NCBI RefSeq assembly: GCF_001949145.1
Contig: NW_019091490.1
Location: forward strand, 1,597,938-1,661,937
Source of the DNA: Acanthaster planci
Taxonomy: Eukaryota; Echinodermata; Asteroidea; Valvatida; Acanthasteridae
Direction: 5' to 3'
DNA length: 64,000 bases
The number at the start of each line of letters is the position of its first letter. The stretch's first letter is position 1. The notes below the pieces were generated by a model. That model searched no databases, was not told the origin of the DNA, and saw nothing but the letters and a program-made list of their open reading frames with translations. The position numbers and the translations under genes are program-made. Below, in pieces: positions 47,601-56,877 of the stretch.

Positions 47601-49704
47601 AGTCAGCGTTGGCATATTCGAGGTCGTGAAAGCGTAATTGTGTCACTTGTCGAAATTAGGGGGAGAAACGGGTTGAGAAATGACCAGAGTGTCCAAAACT
47701 GGCAGGTTCTTCTTTCCCCGAACTTACTCCTCGTCCTTTGATGGATGTCCGGGATCAATGATGAATAAACGTATACATTATAAAAGACACTCTGAATTAT
47801 AGAGATGGTTAGTCGGGGACGACAGGGATCCAGACACTGGGTAAACCAGCAATCATCTAAACCATACAATGCGCATCAATTAAAGGTGAACTGAAAAGCA
47901 GAGACTGAGTTATCCCCAACAAAGCAAAACAAGAAGCCTAAACAGAATTAAATTACCATCGAATAATGATCAGATGAGATCATATCGAACCAAACCGAGC
48001 CCCAGTCGAAACGAATCCAGCTGAAACGAAGAAAGTTGATCGAGGAGCCCTTTCAACGCGAAGTTCGGCAGCAGTTGCATCACTCAGAACGAGACAGTTT
48101 GGTTTTCAATGATGCAAGGTCATTCGAGCAGAGTGGCTGATGTCACGCCAGTTCGAACACATTCAGTGCGCGCGAGTCGGCGTATGTCCCCACCCAAATA
48201 GGACCAACCTTGTTTATACGCATATTGATGTTCTCGAATAACCTCACGCACTTTGGTTTGGGTATGCACAATACCAAACTGCCGAGTCTTGCTGATGGAG
48301 AAATGGGAGCTTTTGTATTATCATTTATTAATAACCATAAAAGAAAAAATGCTTTAATTTCATGGAGTTATGAAGCAGACAAAAAGGCCTCCTATGAGCT
48401 TAGTCTAACGGGTCACACAGAATACCAGCACCACCTGTTTTGAGTTTTGGCAAGTAAATCTTTCTTGCACTGACAGGAAAACTCTCACTTGTCGCGTAGT
48501 TTGCCACAAACCACTCTTATGTATGCGAAACCCTATATCCTTAAGCGGCCTTATACATACGTTAACTTCGGTTTCACCAAATGCCCTCGTGGCGCACTTA
48601 TAACTCCTGTGACAACGTTGAAGGCCACTCGTTTACGGCTTGGAGATTAAGTGAAAGTTAAGTTTGCTCCGTAATTTCTTGGCAGTCGGGGCATCACGGC
48701 CTTGATCGAGACGAGGCGCGACAAAAACAGTTTTATCAGCGGAACGAAGCGATTGGATTGTGCCGTCGCCGGCTCGCAGGTGATTACCCTGGGTCCGTTG
48801 CACCGCACTGTCGAACCCCCCTGCCTTTCCCCTTCCTTCACCTCCATCTTCAGTGACATTGGCCACTGATAGACATCACCATCAAATAAACAGGGAGGGG
48901 TAGGGGGCAAGAGATGAGCAGATCAAGCCGAGCGAAAGAATTCCGAATCAATTGGCCGTCTCTCCTGATTACTTAGATCCTCCTCCTTCTTTTCTGTTTT
49001 CAGACAAAACATTAACGGGCGCAACATAACAGCGCAACCCGCGCCAATTTTAATGCGCGGGGGGGAAAGTTCCGTTTCCCCCCCGGGTTTTTGTTTTTTT
49101 TATTTGCCACGCCGTTTTTTTTTCCCCCTGTAGTACAGCACAGGACCGAACGAGGCCGAATCGATCCCGCACCGAGTGCAGACTCAGGCTGGAGTTTTTT
49201 TTTTTTTTTTTCTTCTTCTTCTTTTGGCGGGCGAGCTCTCCCCGAGGGGCCGAGCGAGGAACCGCGGTCGAGCCTCCTCCATCAAATCGGCCATGATTAC
49301 ATTGGCCACGCAACAAACATCGGCCGGACAAATCAGATTAGACATTTTGGTGAGGGGGAAGGGAAAGGTAAGATCGTAAATTTCATTGTCGCATTAAGGC
49401 GAGATGCTTAGCGAGTCGTGTACACAGCGTTGGAGCAACCTCGGCTTCTGAGTCACTTTTTTTCCATTCACCTTGAAACAAAAATCAAACGCGAAAATTC
49501 AATTCCCCTGGTCAGTTTTGACAGGTCTCACGCCTGTCAAAAGTACAAACTACTCCAATGATTGCGGAGCAAGGTTGTTCGAGTTCATAAAAGGGACACC
49601 CGAGACTAGAAGTTATAAACTCCCCTGCATGTATCTAAGTGTACACAAATGAAGGGCCAGAAATCGACTGCCTTTGTAACTTGAATGGGAAGAAGCGACA
49701 GCAA
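44601..49704. other. Intergenic DNA, 5.1 kb, no supported gene
   Basis: A GC-rich island lies at 45055-45400, a G-run near 47026-47034 after CTAGGGGCGGATCC (a possible eroded MITE end near 46993), and GC-rich patches at 47255-47345 and 49050-49090. A T-run of 17 lies at 49195-49211. Frames at 45707-46549 on both strands, up to 126 codons, lack domains. No exon could be supported. Confidence 0.5.
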
Positions 49705-50007
49705 TAAAAGAATCATTATTATTATTACTATTAATCATTTCTGGTAATGACACCAAGGTTTCCTCAAAAGCACCCCAGGCACTCTGGCTCGCAAGCCTGA
49801 AGAAACCCGTAGAGAGGAGACAATGAGAAGCAGTTACAGTTTTAGAGGTGGGAGGAAAACCCCAGGGGAATATTCTGGTTGAAACCCACGGAATCAGGTA
49901 GGGACTGAAAACCCAATCCACTATATATGGACAGAGCCGTGATTCGAATCCCGACCACAGAGGTAAAAGGCGAGGAAAGATCCACTACGCCAACCTGACT
50001 CCCTTAG
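49705..50007 (-). mobile_element. Complete-looking tRNA-derived SINE with ATT-rich tail
   Basis: On the - strand it starts with a tRNA-like head: A box TTGGCGTAGTGG (complement 49982-49993) and B box GGGATTCGAATC (complement 49941-49952). It then has a body with GTGGGTTTCAACC and CTCATTGTCTCCTCTCTACG, and ends in a tail of ATT/AAT units (49709-49738). Length is about 300 bp. The body recurs at 28789-28893. A, then B boxes, body and simple tail are the defining SINE layout. The tail resembles that of the LINE at 52611-52649, which may hint at its mobilising partner. Confidence 0.8.
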
Positions 50008-50282
50008 ACACACAGACAGCTGCTACACCCTGCTTTAGTCAAAGTACCATCCCCACAAACCCATGAACAAAATTCGACCCAAATGTTGTGACAATTTACC
50101 CCAGTTTGAAACATTTGAAGCAAGTTCATCGCAAATAACAGCAATACCTATCGTTTTATTATAGCCATTTTCTCCCGTTGTTTTTACATCAGACTATGCC
50201 GGGCAAAGCATTCGATTGTTATTCATACAGAGAAAGACTTCTGCACATCACACCAGCGAGATGTGCGTTTTATTGGAAACAA
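50008..50282. other. Intergenic DNA
   Basis: No gene or shared repeat was seen. Confidence 0.5.
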
Positions 50283-50375
50283 CAGCGGCGTAACTGGGGC
50301 TAAATGTGGGGGGGGGTCACGGGCACCCGCTGGGAGGGCATCCTTGGGGAGGGTGCCCCCGTAGTTACGCCACTG
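50283..50375. mobile_element. MITE, 93 bp, with CAG(C/T)GGCGTAACT ends
   Basis: The left end CAGCGGCGTAACTGGGG and the right end GTAGTTACGCCACTG pair as inverted repeats with one or two mismatches over 14-15 bp. The interior is G-rich with GGGGGGGGTCACGG and GGGAGGGCATCC. The ends and composition match the hAT-like CAGTGGCGTA class. No unambiguous 8 bp target duplication. Confidence 0.7.
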
Positions 50376-50574
50376 ATTACATGACGTGTGTACCTCAAAC
50401 CAAAAGACTCTCAATTTGCTTTACATCATATCAACCCTGCTCAGTGAGCCCAGAAACATTCTTAGGGAATCATATGAACTTCCTGGGGTGTACCCTTTGC
50501 ATCCATCGATGCAACCTTTCCAGACGCTCAGTTTCAGGCCAGTCAACCACGATAACCCTCTAGCTCTGCCCTCA
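50376..50574. other. Intergenic DNA
   Basis: No gene was seen. It may be part of the same old repeat as 50575-50650. Confidence 0.4.
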
Positions 50575-50650
50575 CAGGTTCCTGTTTACACTCCTCAGTG
50601 TGGAAAGGTAAGTAAAGGTGGAGTGACTTGCTCAAGGGTCCAGTCCACTA
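50575..50650 (+). repeat. Probable old interspersed repeat
   Basis: The string CAGGTTCCTGTTTACACTCC, then AAGTAAAGGTGGAGTGACTT, then GCTCAAGGGTCCAG, resembles a segment I recall as common in deuterostome interspersed repeats (a 'tacactcctgggtgg ... cttgctcaagg' type). Only one copy is present here, so this rests on recall. Confidence 0.35.
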
Positions 50651-50757
50651 ATTCAAGCCCCATTGAAAACAGTGTAAAATCAGCACTGTTCAGGGCCCAG
50701 TAGCATGCACGCCAACATCCCTGAGATTTCTGAAACACAAATTAAATTCCTGTCTGG

Positions 50758-51067
50758 NNNNNNNNNNNNNNNNNNNNNNNNNNNNNNNNNNNNNNNNNNN
50801 NNNNNNNNNNNNNNNNNNNNNNNNNNNNNNNNNNNNNNNNNNNNNNNNNNNNNNNNNNNNNNNNNNNNNNNNNNNNNNNNNNNNNNNNNNNNNNNNNNNN
50901 NNNNNNNNNNNNNNNNNNNNNNNNNNNNNNNNNNNNNNNNNNNNNNNNNNNNNNNNNNNNNNNNNNNNNNNNNNNNNNNNNNNNNNNNNNNNNNNNNNNN
51001 NNNNNNNNNNNNNNNNNNNNNNNNNNNNNNNNNNNNNNNNNNNNNNNNNNNNNNNNNNNNNNNNNNN
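50758..51067. other. Assembly gap, 310 N
   Basis: A run of N, directly seen. It sits inside the repeat nest, which probably explains the break. Its true length may differ. A further single N lies at 52192. Confidence 0.99.
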
Positions 51068-51336
51068 CCGAAGTCTGATTGCAGCCATTTTTCAAGTGGC
51101 AACCCTCAACTTTCTCGGGCACTTAGGACCATTTTTCAACCGTAACTTTTAGCCCTTCTGCTCTCATATGAAAGCTCAAAGACCCAGGGAGTTGATCCCG
51201 GCAACGATTTACACAATCTCATCATTTTGGGGGCCAAACAATCTCCTTTTTCAAAAGATACTGTGGGGGCACTTTTAATGCTAATGAGCTGGCCAGAAAT
51301 TCTCACTTGAATTAGTGGTCTGCACCCTCAAGGGCG
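51068..51336. other. Sequence between the gap and the SINE head
   Basis: No gene. If the SINE head at 51337-51392 is followed by a body on the - strand, the body would lie here, but I could not recognise it. Confidence 0.4.
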
Positions 51337-51392
51337 CAGGATCGGAACCCCGACCCTACGATCGGGAGTAACAAATCCTAACCGATAGGCCA
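51337..51392 (-). mobile_element. tRNA-Glu-like SINE head
   Basis: On the - strand the A box TGGCCTATCGGTTAGGAT (complement 51375-51392) and B box GGGTTCCGATCCTG (complement 51337-51350) lie in the right order and spacing. The GGTTAGGAT string is typical of glutamate tRNAs. The acceptor arm is not complementary, so this is a retroposon head or a decayed tRNA pseudogene. Confidence 0.6.
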
Positions 51393-51860
51393 TACATCCA
51401 CACATAACTGTTATTAAATCCAACCTTCTTCCCGGCCGTCGTTATTCCCCCCCGTCGGTGTCACCCATCCGCAACGAGAGTTAACGACGGCATCAGTCAT
51501 TGTCCGTTGACAATTCCGGCACCCCTTATACACTTGGCCAAGTTTAGCGGGTTCGAGGATGGATTACCAAGAAACCAAGTCACGATTCCAGTTCAAAACA
51601 GGTTGCACTGAATCTTGTACTCGCTCGTAAATTGTGTGGTACAGTGTCGTAGATTTTCCTGTTCGTCCCCCACGCCCTCCCAGAAGGTCACCAAATTTAG
51701 GCTACGCTTATCGGGAGAACATTTCTTAAATTATCAGGAAAGTGAAACTTCTTTTCACGCCAACCGTCAGAATTGTTAACGCAGTGTCGTTTCCTTCCCG
51801 TATCCATGCACTGTGTCCACTCCGGTCTCTGCCAAAATATACCTCTGTCACTTGGTCAAC
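51393..51860. other. Sequence upstream of the LINE fragment
   Basis: No feature could be supported. Part of it may be more of the same 5'-decayed LINE. Confidence 0.4.
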
Positions 51861-52649
51861 ATTCAGCCTTGCACAGAAACCTTCAGATTTCTTCAGACCC
51901 CTATACTACGTGAGCTACACTGGCTCCCGGTCATAGTACGAGTGGAATTATTATTACCGAAAATGCGTCACTTGGGAGACATTCCCATAAGAACGTGCAC
52001 GAACTTTACTGTCCCATAATTAAATATTCCCTAATCTGATCTGAACCAAACTTTGTGTGGTTTCAATGTAGACCCTTACCTATCATCTGTTAAAATTTGG
52101 ACGGTAAAATTTGGCCTCCTTCTGGTAGTTTGAAAATAGGGAGACACTGAAATGTCTCCCTAAAAGCCAATGTCTCCCTAATGCTGAAAAANTGTACCAC
52201 CAAATGTCTCCCAAATGATCCACTTGTAAATATTTAAGACACTCTGTATTATTTTAAAACTCATCCGGCATTGTGACTCAGCGCCACAGTACCTTATTGA
52301 ACTGTTGTCAGTGCACAACCCTAACACTGGTAACATCCGTACGAGAGGTTGTGATGCCGTTAAGCTCAATCAACCTAAAATACGCCCAATGCCAAATAAA
52401 GCATATGGCTATCGTGCATTTTCCGTCTATGCCCCCATGCCATGGAATCGGCTTCCTGCCTATCTTAGGAACAACAGTTGAGTGTCGATTTTTAAAGTAC
52501 AGTTGAAAACGTTTCTTTTTAAAAAGTTTTTTAATTAATCCCATTTTTAAAGCGTTTTACAATTATGGTGTTTTTCTTGTAAAGCGTTTTGAGATATTTT
52601 ATGGAAAACGCTATATTAAGAATACATTATCATTAGTAGTATTATTAGA
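51861..52649 (+). mobile_element. LINE 3' end, L2/CR1-like, broken and interrupted
   Basis: Two pieces of a reverse transcriptase C-terminus in order. The first, at 51897-51950, reads TPILRELHWLPVIVRVE. LHWLPV is a hallmark just after the catalytic domain in L2/CR1-group LINEs. The second runs from about 52281 to the stop at 52536-52538. It contains APQYL, then AYGYRAFSV, PMPWNRLPAYLR, and finally FKVQLKTFLF. A premature TGA at 52479-52481 and a frameshift before 52281 show it is dead. After the stop, a short 3' UTR ends in an ATTA-rich tail (52611-52649), as in this clade. The catalytic YADD region and endonuclease are absent, so it is 5' truncated. A 243 bp inverted-repeat element (51972-52214) splits it. 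Confidence 0.8.
51972..52214. mobile_element. 243 bp inverted-repeat element nested in the LINE
   Basis: It begins TTGGGAGACATT (51972-51983) and ends with the exact complement AATGTCTCCCAA (52203-52214). Two bases outside, CA and TG also pair. Near the right end, GGGAGACACTGAAATGTCTC is a small hairpin (52139-52160), and TGTCTCCCTAA repeats follow. It sits exactly where the LINE reading frame is interrupted between RVE and the FK...APQYL part. No reading frame of note. Superfamily unknown. Confidence 0.7.
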
Positions 52650-52929
52650 TTGTGTTGCATTTGAAGGATGCATCTGGAATTTTGGTGTGTGCTGATGCAA
52701 GTTTGCACATTCGCGAGCAAAATGTGTGATGTCTTTCCGGGAAGGCATATCACCTGTTCCAGCTTCCAGCTGAGAATTTTGGAAACTTTTCTGTCTTACG
52801 TTTTCCTTTCTTTGGTGGTGCATTGCTATCTCAGTACATGTCAGTAGGCCAGCGTGAAAGATTTTCTCACAGACACTTTAAAATACGAAAACTCTGTGTT
52901 TTCAAATGGGAAAAACCACCAAAACAAAC
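52650..52929. other. Intergenic DNA
   Basis: No gene or shared repeat was recognised. Confidence 0.5.
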
Positions 52930-52982
52930 AACGGCTTCCTTATGACATCACACCAACAGCGCCCTCATCAGTCAAAAGTGCA
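52930..52982 (-). repeat. Interspersed repeat family C, copy 5
   Basis: On the - strand it reads GACTGATGAGGGCGCTGTTG followed by GTGTGATGTCATAAGG. It keeps both halves of the family core. Confidence 0.6.
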
Positions 52983-53408
52983 TCGAGTTCATTTCATTTT
53001 TAATTTAAATTAGTGCAGTTTCAGTAAGAATTAGGAAAATATCAACCAGCATTCATACATCCAAAACTGAGGGATTTAAAGTTGGAGAAATTATGCAAAT
53101 ATAAGGCTTCCGCACACCTAGTACAGGTCAGGGCCTTCAGGTGTATAAATATTTGGTTTTCTGACTTTGGCAAGATGGCCAAATAGTTTTTTTTTTTTTG
53201 GAAGAAAAAGAAACACCAACCTTTTGCACACTATCTTTCTATTTTGCCAATTGTTCAGGAAAATTTCAGTGAGAAGAAAATGGAGGTTAACCTCTGATCA
53301 ATTACTGCCGATTATGATATGTGCAGTTTTATAGCACAAGGACGCTCAGATGAAAGATGAAAGTCATGTCACAAGATTGAAAAGGTATGCATTTCTCATG
53401 CAGACTAA
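52983..53408. other. Intergenic AT-rich DNA
   Basis: A T-run of 12 lies at 53188-53199. No gene was seen. Confidence 0.5.
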
Positions 53409-53600
53409 AGTGCGCCCCGCCTCGAGCAGAAGCACCCCCTCAGGGGTTGAAATGGGTTGGTTGGGAGCGTTCAATTTGTTGGTAGCGATGCGACCCTGGC
53501 GCCTGCATTTTGCAGTTGTTCGCGAACCAGCGAGGTTCAGTTCTGGCAAAGGAGCCTCCGTTGCTAAGAAAATAATATGCCCTCTTTGGTCCGGCTAGAG
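53409..53600 (+). mobile_element. Interspersed element family B, copy 3
   Basis: Aligns with copy 1 over the same 192 bp. Landmarks are CCTCGAGCAGAAGCACCCCC, TTGGTTGGGAGCGTTCAATT, TGTTGGTAGCGATGCGACC, GTTCGCGAACCAGCGAGG, GCAAAGGAGCCTCCGTTGCT and CTCTTTGGTCCGGC. The length agreement between copies 1 and 3 supports these as near the true ends. Confidence 0.75.
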
Positions 53601-56039
53601 TTCCACAGCCACCCACATTGCAAGTTTTGTAAGACTGAGAATGCAAGTGCTTGTTACAGCTTGCAAAATTTATAAAAATATCACCTTGATATGAACAATC
53701 CAACGCATAAACTCTTTTACAGCCTATGTTGAAATGAATCATTGCTCTGTACTGGAAAGATTGGATTTAAGGGTATTAACTTTTTACAAAAATATTTCAA
53801 ACAGTATACTTACTTTCTAAACATTCCAGGACATGTGGTACACACTTTCGAAATGAGTCATGCGGAATCGATGATTGGTCAGCTGTGTGTTCACCTGAGA
53901 CAAATCTCTTAGACCTTCCTTTCTCTCTCCAAAGTTTCACCGTTAACCTACCTCCATCGTCTTGCCCCGTCGGTAACACTAGTGTCCCATTAAGTCCTCA
54001 GACGTCTACCTGTTCCGGAGAAGGATCCGTCTCAAAGGTATTGAGCAAACCCTGAGGGCGTCGCTATGTTACTTTCCGCGCTTACCCTTGCGCGGTTTCT
54101 TTTTTTTCCCCTCCCTGGATATAAAAATTCACGCGCGAACCCGGGTGAAACAACCACCCGTGTTTCGCCCGCGGGTGGCGCGGCCGCGACACCGCCTAAA
54201 ACACGCCGAAGCCGCCGCCGCTCTGTTGCATAAAACCCCGAAGCGTTTGCTGGGATTTTTTCCCCCTATTCTTTCGTGAGGGTCTTCTTGTACGTAAATA
54301 CGGATTTATTAAGCCGTGGATTATGCCATCAATTAGTCGCAAGCCGACACCGCACGATAGAAAAACTTTTCGGAAGTGAAGAACAGCCTTCTCGCCGCAT
54401 TATCAGACTCGAGAGCACTGGAAGGGAATTTGTTTTGGAGCGGGATATGGTGCCGGGTATTTTTTTTCTTCTGTTGGGCAGGGGGTAATAATTTGCTGGA
54501 GATGTCAACTCAACTTCCAGCGCCCGGAGTCAAAATTCCTCATTTGAGAGAGAAAAAAAACCCCGTGTATTATACACTCGGGGCCTCAGGAAAGTTGGAG
54601 AGAAATATGCGATGGTTTTTCCCAGCTAGAAGACATTGCACTTTAGTTACCCTCGCGACTAGAAAAAAAAATTGTCAATTATGCAACAGTCATTCACATT
54701 CCGCTGAATTGGACTTCGGTGTGGCAACACATGAATGTTAATGAACATTTGCTAGTCCGCTGAAGTTCTGCGGAATTTATTCATACAGAGTAACACCTGC
54801 CAGTCAGGGCATTATATTTTTACCCAAACAGCATTGTGCTGATGTTGTAAAAGGGAAGGCATTTTCAAGAAGAAGACTGTTAATATTTCATAGATCACAA
54901 GCAGGTCTTCATAACCGTTCACTGTTTCATCTGCAAAAGGTTACCCCCTACGTGTTATGGAAGGCGTAGCCGTGTCTTTCGATAAACGAGGATTCAATTA
55001 TAATGGCTCAGTCGCGAGTCATATCGAAGCTACAGATACTGATCATGGTGCGTTCAAACCCTAGTCTTGTTTGGCTTGGACATATACAGGTGCATGTACA
55101 TGTATTCCGTTGAGGCCGACGTTGCCTCACACAATGCTTGAGATGGCGTGGGGGTAAATTCCGGAAGACCTGCCGGTGTTCATTCTAACTAAATTGGTTG
55201 TGGGAATTGAGCCTTCACGGAGGTGGGGGGCAGTGTTGGAGAGTTTTTTTGCCCCTTCTGTCCAGAAGCTGGAGGAAATCCGGGAAACCGTAAAACTCAT
55301 GCCATCAGTATTCCGACACACGAAGAGCAAGCACCGCCAAGGAACCGGTGTGCAGTTCTACACCAAGAGAGGGCGGGCTTAACTTTTAATGGACGTATTG
55401 TGCGAAGCCCACGCGTTTTCTCAAATTTCACAAGTCACGATTCCGTACCGTGAGCGTCACATCGAAGTAAAACACTCCCTTTCCATAATAATTATTGAGA
55501 CGTTGGTCAACTTTGCTAGAAGATCTCTCCATCACGTTCAGTGATAAACTCTTGGAATCGAACCCCTTAGGCTTTCACATCTTTGCCGCCAAAATCTGTT
55601 TTGCCCGCGTAATGAGCACTGTCCGCCTTTGATGACAGGCAGAGCTCTCAAAGGTGAGCAGGCAACGGCCGTTTGATGTTCACCGCCCACGCGCCGCGGT
55701 CGCTTGTGCACAAACAACCCAATGCACACGTGAGAGAAATTCGAAAACATTTTCGACACTGCTTGGGTGTCTGTAAAAAAACATGTCAAGTAAATCCTGA
55801 ACTAAAGTTTAGTTTTTCAGTGGAGAGGGGGTTGCCAGGAGATGGGGGAGTGTGATTATGGGGATCTACCGCGAGGAGGTCCGTCTTCTGGGAGGCTGAC
55901 TGGCGAACACCTTGCGGCAATCAAGCAAGCCGGTGCCTCTGAACCAACCGGGGCAACTCGGCTTTATTCCCGCCCGCCCCTGGTCCCAGCGCTGGGGAAA
56001 TAGCCTCAGAGCATCGCATACATTAAGGCTTTTTTCTTT
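53601..56039. other. Intergenic DNA with a GC-rich island, no supported gene
   Basis: The island 54125-54245 (CCCGCGGGTGGCGCGGCCGC) is CpG-dense. Frames through it (54088-54279, 54376-54741) show no domains. A CpG-promoter or regulatory role is possible but unsupported by any adjacent exon. Confidence 0.45.
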
Positions 56040-56240
56040 CCTTTTTAGTCTTCTTATTTGAATTTGGAAGAATGTCTAATTTTTGGCGGGTTCGTCTGAT
56101 TAATTCGCGAGATAGCGCGGCCGATTTTGTCGGCCGGGGCTGTTACGCCGCACTTGAAATTATTGCCTCATTAGCCTGTTTTCCAGCCGGCTAATGTTGC
56201 ACCTCTCTTCCTCCGTTGTGGCCCGACCAAGGTGTACATA
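56040..56240. promoter_or_regulatory. Candidate conserved regulatory stretch
   Basis: Dense in homeodomain-type cores: GATTAATTCGCG at 56098-56109, AAATTATTG, TCATTAGCC and GGCTAATG. It has a perfect short hairpin CGGCCGA TTTTG TCGGCCG at 56119-56137. No coding potential. The texture resembles developmental enhancers, but this is inference only and needs comparison with a related genome. Confidence 0.25.
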
Positions 56241-56816
56241 GCCGCTTTGCGGAATTGGTTTTGTTGCGCCCTCCCAATAACTGTTTGTTCGGGAGTGATA
56301 AGGGAGGTTTATGTTGCCAAAGTGCAGCCAGTGACACAGATCAAGTATCCATGGCCGTGAGAAGGTAATTTGTCATAAATAACAGCCTAGTTTGGGGCTT
56401 CGTGTGCATTGACAGTGCAATGAAATAAAGAAAACAAAAACTGTAAACATCGATCCTTTTACCACTATGCCGTGATCTTTGATTGTTCCTCTATCGCTGA
56501 ATTGAATTCCGCAGGCTTAGATCCTGGTCGTGCCGTGACGGATTTCAGTGAAATTCAGTATGCTTAAAGAGCAGCCATGGCCTAGTATGATACAGTATTA
56601 TCCAGCAGAGGCAATGCAGTGTTTTGGGACTGATCCATCATGGAACAAATTGTTGTCCCATGGACCATGGAGGAAACTTAATAGAGGTTTATGCGTTGCT
56701 GGCGTCTCCTTTGTGTCACAGTGGCGTAATTTTGTTATTTCAATTTAGTTACAACTAACGCTCAAAAAAGGGTGTCAAAACAGGTGCATGGTGTCAAAAC
56801 AAGCCGAGATATCTGC
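56241..56816. other. Intergenic DNA
   Basis: No gene or shared repeat was recognised. Confidence 0.5.
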
Positions 56817-56877
56817 AAAAACGGAACAAGGCTCACGAAAAAAGACCGTCTTTTTGTCTGAGCCTTGGTCAGTTTTT
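56817..56877. repeat. Imperfect 60 bp hairpin
   Basis: The left arm AACAAGGCTCACGAAAAAAG (56825-56844) pairs with TTTTTGTCTGAGCCTTGGTC (56851-56870), and the outer AAAAAC/GTTTTT bases also pair. About 24 of 30 positions match around a tiny loop at GACCGTC. Such a stem with almost no loop suggests a foldback insertion or inverted duplication. It is short for a MITE, and a microRNA-type hairpin is conceivable but unsupported. Confidence 0.6.

Noticed and set aside
50680-51145. Open frames of 126-146 codons across the N run
   Set aside because: They exist only because unknown bases contain no stop codons.
55553-55566. B-box-like GGGGTTCGATTCC on the - strand
   Set aside because: No A box at the right distance upstream.
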